Below, in pieces: positions 55,719-64,000 of a stretch of 64,000 bases of DNA (position 1 is the first letter of the stretch; each line of letters opens with the position of its first letter). The DNA is taken from positions 8,933,001-8,997,000 of the forward strand of contig OX438745.1 of assembly GCA_949316235.1 (NCBI GenBank), read 5' to 3'. The position numbers were made by a program, and so were the translations under genes. The stretch is from Oegoconia quadripuncta. Taxonomy: Eukaryota > Arthropoda > Insecta > Lepidoptera > Autostichidae. Below the pieces are notes generated by a model. It was not told the DNA's origin. It ran no database searches and worked only from the letters and a program-made list of their open reading frames with translations.

Positions 55719-55889
55719 GTATTGGTATCGATTCGGATGTACACCAACTAAATTTAACTAAACTAAAACCAGTTTTAGAGTGGTGCCGTCGCATCGTACT
55801 GTTCCAGGGGGAAAGAGACAGTACTACTTTAAAACTGGTTTTAGTTTAGTTTAGCTTAGTTGGTGTACATCCGAATCGACACAAATACC
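55719..55889. mobile_element. Fold-back MITE with about 63-bp arms
   Basis: TCGATTCGGATGTACACCAA and CTAAACTAAAACCAGTTTTA at the left recur inverted at the right (TAAAACTGGTTTTAGTTTAG, TTGGTGTACATCCGAATCGA). The central 45 bp (around CGTACTGTTCC / GACAGTACTAC) also folds partly. The superfamily is unknown. Confidence 0.75.
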
Positions 55890-56164
55890 TCTGGGGTTAG
55901 TATAATATTAAAACGATACTGTGATCGAGCTCTCTTACTTGCGCCGCTTCTTTTCCCACAGATGATTTCCCTTTTCGAAGCGGTGGTAGCTTGGACATAC
56001 TGACTGACCGAAAAATGCTTAAGCCCCATTTTTATTTCCAATAGATTTAAATTGATATTCAACAAATGATATCATGTACCTATCTTACGTTGAAATAAAC
56101 ACTTGAAGTTTGAAGTTCTTTATTGTTATGTTGTATAGCCCCTGTATGGTAGGGCACATACCGT

Positions 56165-56690
56165 TTATCATCATCATCAACAACCTCACACATCCCCAAT
56201 ATTGGGACACAGCCACCGCTCACTGGAAGAGGTTATGGGCTATAATCCACCACGCGAGTCCAGGTTAGTTGGATTATTGTCAGACTACTGGCCTACTGAC
56301 AGTCAGTGTTTTCATAAAAAATAAAATTCATTTATTTTTAATCTAAGACTACTTAACTTGAGTGTAGTATTACAAATACTTTAATTTAAGACAAGCTAGT
56401 TTCTTCATTTAATTGAAAGCTGTGACTTTAGAGTAAGAATCGCTATTATTTTTATTTAAGTCAAATTGTCTTCAATTAAATTAAAATCTGTAAATCTTAA
56501 TCCAAGAGCATTGAAGTGTTTGGTTATATACAATACTTCATTATCTTGAATGAAAGATATTTGCTTTATTTCAAGAAATCCTTTTTTACCGTGTAAGCTA
56601 CCCCTGTCGGCCACCGACTTGGTTTAATGACTGCCTTCAATTGAAAACAGCTGGGACCGACTATTTAACGTGCCCTCCGAAGCTATTAAA
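56165..56690 (-). repeat. RTE-like 3' end split by a 270-bp insertion
   Basis: ATCATCATCATCAACAACCT and GGGCTATAATCCACCACGCG lie left, and TTCAATTGAAAACAGCTGGG then CGTGCCCTCCGAAGC lie right. The same blocks are contiguous at 6440-6620. The insert 56317-56590 is AT-rich and unclassified. Confidence 0.5.
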
Positions 56691-56702
56691 TCTCGTATTA
56701 AT

Positions 56703-56978
56703 AAATAAATAAATAATATAAATTTGCTCATACACACAGCGCCATCTAGTTCCACACTAAGCAACTAGGCTTGTATTATGGATACCAGATGGTTGTTATA
56801 GTACACAAATACATTTTTTTTGTAAATAAATACGTATATAACTGAAAAACGTCTATAACTCGGGAACACATGTTTGTATTCATCAAACAAACATATGCCC
56901 TAGCGGGATTCGAACCCGCGACCTTTTGGTATAACAGTCACAGTTTCTAACCACTACACCAAACAGGTTGTCATTAAT
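56703..56978 (-). repeat. SINE family B, full copy, inverted
   Basis: (AAAT)n tail at the left, CACAGCGCCATCTAGTTCCA, GCGGGATTCGAACCCGCGAC and AACCACTACACCAAACAGGT. Confidence 0.9.
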
Positions 56979-56989
56979 TAATGCATGCA

Positions 56990-57251
56990 CCTTGTGAGTG
57001 GACGTCCTACGCTGCATCGGTGCCTGGTCTCCACTCGAGAACTTCAACCATCGACCATCAGTTCTTCGAGCTATGTACTCTGGCCACTGCCACTTCAACT
57101 TGCTAATCCGCTGGGTTATGTCAGTGACCTTCGTTCGCCTACGGATTTCTTCATCTGATTCGATCAACGTAGTCCGAGCATCGCCCTCTATGAAGCCCAT
57201 AGTCAGAGACCACGTTTCAGTACCATAAGTCATCACTGTTAACACACATTT
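56990..57251 (-). pseudogene. RTE-type LINE reverse transcriptase C-terminal fragment
   Basis: The minus strand reads CVLTVMTYGTETWSLTMGF, then after a short non-matching stretch EEIRRRTKVTDITQRISKLK and WQWPEYIARRTDGRW. These are C-terminal motifs of RTE/BovB proteins. About 25 residues expected between the two parts are replaced, so it is internally deleted. It lies exactly between two oppositely oriented SINE B copies. Confidence 0.8.
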
Positions 57252-57525
57252 GACGACCTGTTTGGTGTAGTGGTTAGCAACTCTGACCACTATACCAAAA
57301 GGTTGCGGGTTCGAATCCCGCTAGGGGCATATGTTTGTGTGATGAATACAGACATGTGCACCCAAGTTATGGATGTTTTCATTTATAATATAAGTATTTA
57401 TTTACAAAAAAAAAAATATTTATATAGTATATCTACCATCTGGTATCCACAACACAAGCTTATAGTCGCTTACTGTGGAACTAGACGGCGCTGTGTGTAT
57501 GTCTAAGGATATTTATTTATTATGG
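57252..57525 (+). repeat. SINE family B, full reference copy
   Basis: ACCTGTTTGGTGTAGTGGTT, GCGGGTTCGAATCCCGCTAG, GTGATGAATACAGACATG, an 11-A run, ACTAGACGGCGCTGTGTG and a final TATTTATTTATTA tail. Confidence 0.92.
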
Positions 57526-58317
57526 ATTTTCGTCTTCAAGCACTGAGGTTGGACGAGAAGACGTTGCGCGTATTCCAACTTAATTATAATAATTAATAAT
57601 ACTAATAGAACCCAAGTTCATCCTACACTTTCTTAAACGTTACGTCGTGAGGTCTTTTCCTATGTTTATTTATATCTGACTCCTGCGTGACAGCTTACAC
57701 AACTTTATACCAAGCTAATTTAGAGCAATTCCATTCCAGTTAATTTAAAGATCGCCTATATCTTAAGAATAAGTGCCTAAAGCTAATTTGTTTCATGAAT
57801 GAAACATTCGTTCAGGCTGATCAAAAACAGTGGGACACTAGGCTCGATAGAGTAAGGTGTTTATTTTCTAGAAGCGATAATTGAACTCGTAGGCATAAAT
57901 AGGGTTAGGAAAGTTTTCCAATTTTTATTTAAAAAAGTAGCTGTATGATGTGCGTGAAAGTCAGATGAAACTAATGCCTGACCTTTGCAAAACTTAAAGT
58001 CAAGGACAGTGGCGGTACCTTCATATAAGCCCAAAAGCCCGGCTTACCTTACTAAATACTGGGCTATTAACTATTTAAAGAGTATAGCAAATCTTTGATT
58101 TAAACAACTCGTCGTGCTTGGTTACCTAACTTCACTAGCAGTGTAAAAATCATAAAAGCATTGTCAGGCTTGCCCGATTTTGAAACTCTTGGCCTTTTAC
58201 TGTATAACTTTATTCTTATACCTTTTTCGGACACGGTCTCTAGTATCATAATTTTTAAATAAATTTTTATACCAATACATCAATAGTAAAAATGAGTTAA
58301 ATAAAATTCGTAGTTAC
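57526..58317. other. Intergenic, nothing firm
   Basis: AGTGGCGGTACCTTCATATAAG at about 58009 resembles a common degenerate repeat; no gene. Confidence 0.35.
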
Positions 58318-58440
58318 TACAATATTTATTCTTTATTGCACCAAAATATTACAATAACAGAGTACAAACAATAGGTCACGTACAAAGGTGGACTTATCTC
58401 TTTAAGAGATCTCTTCCAGGCAACCTGAGCATTGAAATAG
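58318..58440 (-). repeat. LINE 3' end, antisense (7017 family, diverged)
   Basis: TTATTCTTTATTGCACCAAA, GGTGGACTTATCTCTTTAAG and GATCTCTTCCAGGCAACC follow the 40258 copy. Confidence 0.6.
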
Positions 58441-58854
58441 GAAACTTAGTAAATCAATATCTAACTTTACTTAAATTAATTAATATTTTGCAGACTACTT
58501 TTTAGGGTCTCGTAGTCAACAAGGAGCCCTTATAGTCTCGCTATGTCCGCCGGTCTGTCAGTCCGCGGCTTAGCTTAGAGGCTCTTAGTACTAGAAAGCT
58601 CTAATTTGTCATGGGTATACATATTATCACACCGACAAAGTAGTAAAATAAAATCTTTTTTTTTGGTTCTCCTACAAGTAAATTAGGGATGATTTTTTTT
58701 GTACCCCGTCGTGTGGGATGTCCTTGGACAGGTCGTTCAAAAATATTAGGAGTTATCTTGGACAGTTTATCGATTCTGGGATCTGTTTAATTAATATTAA
58801 GCTTTAAATATCTAATTTTTGTTAGTTGGTTTTGGATATTCACGGCATCAAACT

Positions 58855-59065
58855 AATATTATAAATGCGAAAGTTTGGATGTTTGTTTGTTTCTTTGTTT
58901 GTTGCTCAATCACGACCCAACGGCTGAATAGATTTCGATGAAATTTGGTATAGGTAAAATATACCCTGGATTAAGACATGGGATATTTATTTTTTATCCC
59001 CATAAAGTGAGTAGTTCCCGCGTGATAAACAAATTTCCGCGATAAAGTTATTCAACGCTACGAAA
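58855..59065 (+). repeat. Common lepidopteran repeat (ACGGCTGAA..GATGAAATTTGG type)
   Basis: ACTAATATTATAAATGCGAA, a GTTTGTTT run, CCAACGGCTGAATAGATTTC, GATGAAATTTGGTATAGG and TAGTTCCCGCGTGATAAAC. It is often found at ends of Helitron-like elements. A short relative is at about 4520-4570. Confidence 0.55.
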
Positions 59066-59964
59066 GCTAGTAAAATAATATACAAGGTTACCTATATTTT
59101 GTATACCAAAAAGCCGATACACCCCAATTAGATCATATATTTTGTTATCAAAATGGCTAGAAAAAAATATAAAATAAAAATAATGGATTGGATGTTATGT
59201 TTCCGCTTGAATCATTCCATAATTAGATTAATAATTAAGGAAAAAATAACGCTGTATTTTTATAGCCCGAATCGATTCCATACATACTTCTGACCGAACT
59301 AATTTCAGGTTTCAGGTATACAATTAATAACCTTGTATATAACGAACTTAAGAGGAAAACTATTATAGCTAAGCAGGCTTTACAAGTTAATGAGTAATAG
59401 TCGAAAAAGTTATGAAATGTACATGTAGTAATTATACAAAATTCATAATACCCGCTGATGTTGTATTTCGTATTATCTCGCACATGCTTCTGTTTACCTC
59501 TGTTATCTTTAGTCATTGTATACAGTGATAGATAAAGCTGGTGTCAAAAGAGCATTGTTTGTACATTTGAGTTAATGTAAATAATACTTATTCAATACCA
59601 CAAGGTCTGTTCTGCCTGATAAGTAGATAGATACAGTTGACTTTGTTAATTAATATGTAAACTAAATATCATGGAATATTATTTTTTTTGTAATATATTT
59701 CATTCTAATCTTCACAGTCCAAATCACAAGGTAGAATGCTTATATTTGTTTTGTATTAGATATTGTTATGTTCTTCTATTTCATGTGAAACTAATGATCA
59801 ATCAACCTCACGTATCTTGTTTAGTAATTTTACTATACATTATCACGTTGTTTGCTTGCTTGTATCTAGGCAAAATCGTTGCAATTTTGTTGAAATAATA
59901 CAGATCTTATTTTTATTTTAACTTTTTGTTTGTGTGTGTGCATTTCGGAGAGTGTGCGTTGGAG
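59066..59964. other. Intergenic, nothing recognised
   Basis: Frames at 59235-59516 (minus) and 59671-59898 (plus) are hydrophobic because of AT-rich codons and match nothing known to me. Confidence 0.4.
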
Positions 59965-60130
59965 TTACATAATCTTATTGCACCGTCGCCCTTCCATTTT
60001 CGGACCTACAACCTTGGGATCTTCATAAGCAGCGTGAATAGGCATTTACTGGGATCGCATGCTTCATCTTCGACCACATCGTCACTTTCCCTCAAGTGAG
60101 ATTGTGGTCAAACGCGAATCCAGTCAATCA
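59965..60130 (+). pseudogene. CR1-like LINE tail (family R), internally deleted
   Basis: ATAATCTTATTGCACCGTCG, TACAACCTTGGGATCTTCAT, CATGCTTCATCTTCGACCAC and GATTGTGGTCAAACGCGAAT match the ends of the 51262 copy. The AWNSLPASS part is missing. Confidence 0.7.
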
Positions 60131-60179
60131 AAAAATAACAACTAAATATTCACCTTCACTATAAGAGTGCATCAACAGA

Positions 60180-60362
60180 TCTACACCAAATGTATATGTA
60201 TATGGACCCATTGTGGTGGTATACCCTTTCAAATTAAAATTTTTTTGTTTTAAAAAAAAATTAATTGAAATCGGTTCTCAAATGGCAGAGACATAGCGGG
60301 TCATACATTAAAATATAAACGAACTGATATAATAAACTCTTCTTTTTGGAAGTTGATTAAAA
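60180..60362 (+). repeat. Helitron-like tail, diverged
   Basis: ATTGAAATCGGTTCTCAAAT and CTCTTCTTTTTGGAAGTTGA TTAAAA parallel the two tails at 22250-22622. Confidence 0.4.
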
Positions 60363-60869
60363 AGATTACTTTGTCTAAGACTAAATTGAAATAACTACGC
60401 CAAGTTCGACAGAATTACGATTTTTTTTTAATTATTGCAAAAATCTTTAACCATATTTAATAAGAGAAGTTATACATACATAATAGTTTTCAGTGTTAAT
60501 TTTTATTTAATCGGAATGTTTTTGGAATATAAAATAAAAGTAAAGGATAATGAAAAGAAGGATAATTATATACGATTATATTTTATTGAAATCTTTTTCG
60601 CCCGTAATACCGTGTGAAAAGTATATAATTTCACGGTCTCTTAAAGACCGCATGTCAAGCGGTGTTGTCACTTCCGGAAAATGGGCATGCATCAATGCGG
60701 CCACCATCTATCATCAAACTATAATTCGTTAATTTTTCAAATTAAACAAAAGTTAACTACAAATTGTTAGGGTTTAGGTATGTTGAACAAGATAGTGTTA
60801 TATTTCCAACAAAAAAATAGGCATGATATTCCTTGTCTTTGCCGCCTCTACAATAAATATAATCTATAG

Positions 60870-61183
60870 CAGGCGCACAGCCGCGTGCCTGGGCGGGCGG
60901 GCGCGGTGGGTGGGGGCACGATTGCCCCAGCCAGCGCTCACCTCAAGCCTTCAGTGTTCAGTCTGCCTCAAACCGCGATGGCGGCTGCATGTCGCTCGTT
61001 CCGCCGGTGAGCTCGTCCCATCCGCGTGTTGGAAAACCAATCCATAAATTAAAACCGTGTGTGAAAACTAATTCCCCGACAGTGTTTTGTTTGGCAACCT
61101 GTGACGTCACAGTGGCACCTGCACCGGGCCGGTCAATACCGCAGCGTGTAACAGGGAGGGTTGTATAGTAATTTTCAGAAAGA
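60870..61183 (+). promoter_or_regulatory. GC-rich promoter and probable 5' exon of a gene running off the right edge
   Basis: This is the only GC-rich, CpG-rich single-copy-looking block outside the retroelements. It holds an initiator match TCAGTC (60958-60963), a perfect CRE palindrome TGACGTCA (61102-61109), and a strong splice donor GTAAGT at 61184-61189; a second donor, GTGAGC, is at 61007. A 10-codon upstream frame starts at 60978 (ATGGCGGC) and stops at 61010 unless the first donor is used. No acceptor or coding exon was found in the remaining 2.8 kb, which fits a long first intron. The gene cannot be identified. Confidence 0.5.
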
Positions 61184-61189
61184 GTAAGT

Positions 61190-62726
61190 ACCTATTTGTT
61201 GTGGTTATAAGTGTTTTTTTTTTGCTTTGCTTTTGAAAGGGTTGCTGCAAATCATTTTTGTTTCTAGCTTTTATTGTAGATTAGCGGCTTTTTGTGAGAT
61301 TTCTTTCAAGAAACGTTTCTCTCCCGTTTGTTTACTTACATTTAGTTAGTTAGTCTAGTCAAACGTGAGGTAATTTTATAATCTGTGCGTAAATTGTATT
61401 TTTATTAATATTGCCACTAATATACCTAATAAAGATAATGATATTGTGCTAGAGGTGTACGCATCTAGGTTCATATAGAGCCTTATTGTCAACCGACAAT
61501 CCCATAATGCAAGCTAAGTAAAATCCAGTAAACAATTAAGCACTAAATACATTGCTTTAAATTTAATATACGAGTACTTGTTAAAATATATAAAATGCCA
61601 ATTCCATTGTATCTGACCTATTTAAATTTTATTATTCTAAGCATACTGGTAGGTAAAACGTAGTGATTACTTGCTCAGTGTATGTTCTATGTCTGATGCA
61701 ATTTTGTCCTTATATAGTCGAGTGAACGCACGTCATGAATAATTGTCTCTTTTCCCAATATCACAATCACCACAATGACTTTACTAACCAATGGTCTATA
61801 CGTAGTAATCAACGATCTATTGAGATCCCTTCTTCTTGGTTCTTCAATGACACCAATGGACAGAGATAGGCCTATTCTTAGCCGGATACATACAGCACAG
61901 GCTTTTTCTGTACGTCATTGTAATCTTGTTTACCTTTTTACCGAATGAGTGGTCGTACCCTTTAGCGAGGTCAAAAGGAAAGGCTTCATATTATTTCGTG
62001 GTATAGCTACTTATATAGGTATTACTCATTTCGTATTTATATTTCGTAATTTCTCCCGGAGTGTTTTTAATAATTTAAAATAAAGACAAAACTTCAACTT
62101 CTTGTCTCTTGAAACTTCCTTCCTCCAAGAAACGACATATTTCGTTGGTTTATACTTGAAACTTTGCGAGGAACTTGTACTTGTTTATTAAGCATAGGAC
62201 ACTTTTCTGCTCCATTTTCGTTACTCTATCATAATATCTAAGTTGATAACACTCGTTGATCACGTTCGTCTCTTGAAGGCCTGGCAAGGACTACTGGGGA
62301 TGGACTAAACGATTCAAAATCATCATAAATTATATAAACATAATTCATATTAATGTCAAACTTTTTAAAGTATTTAGAAGCTCAGGTCCATAGGAGGTGG
62401 TCACGCGTTCTCCGTGAAATATTGCCTCGGTGGCGACATGGAACGCAGAACACTAGACCGCCTCCTGTAATATATGAGCCCTATTTTTTGACAATGAGTA
62501 CCTACTTTCCAGCTTTGCCCTCGAGTCGAGCTTTAGAATCGATCTTTTTTATGGCAGGCTTCACACAAATTCATTAAAAGAGTATTGCTTCAGAAACGGG
62601 CCATTACAAATACTACAGAACATAGTGAGAACGCGTATTTAGGTTCCACGTAACTACATCGAATATAATTTGAAATTATACACTTTAGCAGACTTCACTT
62701 AAGCTTCGGAGAGGTGCGCTCCATGT
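61190..62726. other. Possible first intron; nothing recognised
   Basis: AT-rich sequence following the donor at 61184. A frame at 62353-62577 has no domain and lacks splice support. Confidence 0.35.
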
Positions 62727-62821
62727 GATATCTGTCTGTAGCACTTTTTGTACGAGATCACAGACATTCTCACACACATCAGCATTATTGCGTTTCCGTA
62801 CAAAATCTACTGACAGATATC
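62727..62821. mobile_element. Small fold-back MITE
   Basis: GATATCTGTCTGTAGCACTT TTTGTACG at the left pairs with CGTACAAAATCTACTGACAG ATATC at the right, giving about 27-bp arms in a 95-bp unit. Confidence 0.6.
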
Positions 62822-63914
62822 GCAAGAACGCATTCCTGGCAGATGGGCCGGTATATTGTACTTGTCTTGGGGAGGCTTTAAACCCTTATCAAAAATAATG
62901 TGTTTTATGCGAAATAAACGATAATTAAATGGAATAAGGTTTCTGAACGAGCAACCACCAAACTGACAAAATGTGATAAACAAATTAGGTACGTATATGA
63001 GTAAGGTACCTACAGAAACAATAGGATAGTTAAAATTTAATGAATTAGAATGTCCAACTAATAATTAAGGAAAATTATTAGTATACCTATTTGTAAATTC
63101 AACTTTGTATTGTTTACATAACGACAGCAGTAATATTGTAATACCTATATAGGACAGCATGTGGTTAGATTTTCTATGGAAAAACACAACTGATTTGCAT
63201 GAGAATTTGTTAGTTGTGTTACGATTCACCATGTGAAGTGCCTAATTAGTGCTTCACTTAAATATGGCCAGACCTACTTCTATTTTCTTGACTTGAGATT
63301 ACTCGGAAGAGAATGTGAATTATGATACCTAGCACTATATAAACTACACTTTTCTGGCTGTAGTATAAAAAGGCTTTTTTATGCTGCTTTGGTCCTCATT
63401 GCACGACTTTTACGATTACTTTCAGTTTTTAGTTTCATTTCTGTGAATTTAAAGTGAAAATTATAGGTAACAAAACAGAATCGTAACATAAATATAGTAA
63501 GATTATTGAAAAGCAAACGGACAAAGGTAGAAAATATCCGGTACACGAATCGTTAAGCTAAATTGGATAATCGAGACACCTGATCCTGTAGGGGATGTAC
63601 GTCGACGTACGTCTTAGTCCACCGACTAAGAGTTGAAAAAGTCGAAGAGCGAGTCGGTCAGTACAGGTAGACAACCCACCATATGTGAAAGTCGGAGGAT
63701 ATATTTTAATTTCGGTAGGACATCTTTGGACAAGAGTTCTTATAATTGAAGAGCATAATGCTCAAGTCCAGCATACTTGCCCTTACATACTAGACAGATC
63801 GGTAGGTAGGTACATCTCACAACGTCTACTGAATGTATATGCTGTTACCTTATACCGATGAGCATATTGTTGCTTGCTCCATCTCAAACACTCCATAATT
63901 TGAAAGAATTAGGA
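62822..63914. other. Unassigned, with a weak core-promoter-like site and a palindrome
   Basis: TATAAAAAGGC at 63364 lies 34 bp before TCATTG (A at 63398), a plausible but unproven core promoter. GTACGTCGACGTAC at 63597-63610 is a 14-bp perfect palindrome, and CTTAGTC/GACTAAG follows it as a short stem. Confidence 0.25.
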
Positions 63915-64000
63915 GCATAAAGTAAGAAAGAAGCTTGGGCCTTTTGGCGGGATCTCGGCGAGTGAAGTTGCATTTTTCTTTATAATTTGTGCATTCTAAC
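63915..64000 (-). repeat. Dispersed repeat cut by the window edge, inverse of 54762-54835
   Basis: The reverse complement begins GTTAGAATGCACAAATTATA and continues AACTTCACTCGCCGAGATCC CGCC, matching 54762-54835. It probably is one end of an element continuing outside the window. Confidence 0.75.

Noticed and set aside
60823..61047. 74-codon frame as a protein start at the GC-rich promoter
   Set aside because: It begins in AT-rich sequence upstream of the likely start site and shows no domain; the 5' exon reading is better supported.

Overview
The window looks like AT-rich nuclear DNA from an insect, most likely a moth or butterfly. The reasons are one animal gene with GT-AG introns, many tRNA-headed SINEs, CR1-, Jockey- and RTE-type retrotransposon tails, DNA transposons, and a Ty3/Gypsy element. 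All calls were made by eye and by translation; no database was searched, so family names are recognition and species is not claimed.

One cellular gene is well supported. A three-exon gene at 3297-8281 (+) encodes a 165-residue homologue of Golgin A7 / GCP16 (Erf4 family), the small partner of a DHHC palmitoyltransferase. Its introns hold retrotransposon and SINE remnants, and a MITE lies in its probable 3' UTR. A second gene may start near the right end. A GC-rich patch at 60870-61183 carries an initiator, a CRE palindrome and splice donors, and looks like a 5' exon whose body lies beyond the window.

The rest is a layered field of mobile elements. The largest is a Ty3/Gypsy retrotransposon on the minus strand (22712-28360). 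It has two 295-bp LTRs that look identical and one unbroken 1574-codon Gag-Pol frame, so it is young. A truncated second copy lies in tandem to its right, sharing the middle LTR and ending in a 54-bp LTR stub at 29073. The whole composite is flanked by TACT on both sides. Region by region: 1-3100 is mostly blank with one retrotransposon tail; 3.1-8.8 kb is the Golgin A7 gene; 8.8-13.6 kb is sparse; 13980-15640 is a giant palindrome made from a mariner transposon; 15.9-22.6 kb holds SINEs, MITEs and a Helitron-like fragment; 22.7-29.1 kb is the Ty3 composite; 29.5-33.8 kb is SINE-rich with nested insertions and a double palindromic MITE; 35.1-35.7 kb holds a 46-bp minisatellite grown inside an RTE fragment; 37-60 kb is decayed LINEs and SINEs with blank stretches; 60.9-64 kb is the candidate gene start and probable intron.

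The least explained material is a small element around 49297-49747. It has an exact 15-bp-period array next to a 100-codon frame, and the end of that frame recurs in frame at 29.9 kb. A similar periodic array at 42270-42370 may be related. No prokaryotic-type system, CRISPR array, true tRNA or rRNA gene was found.
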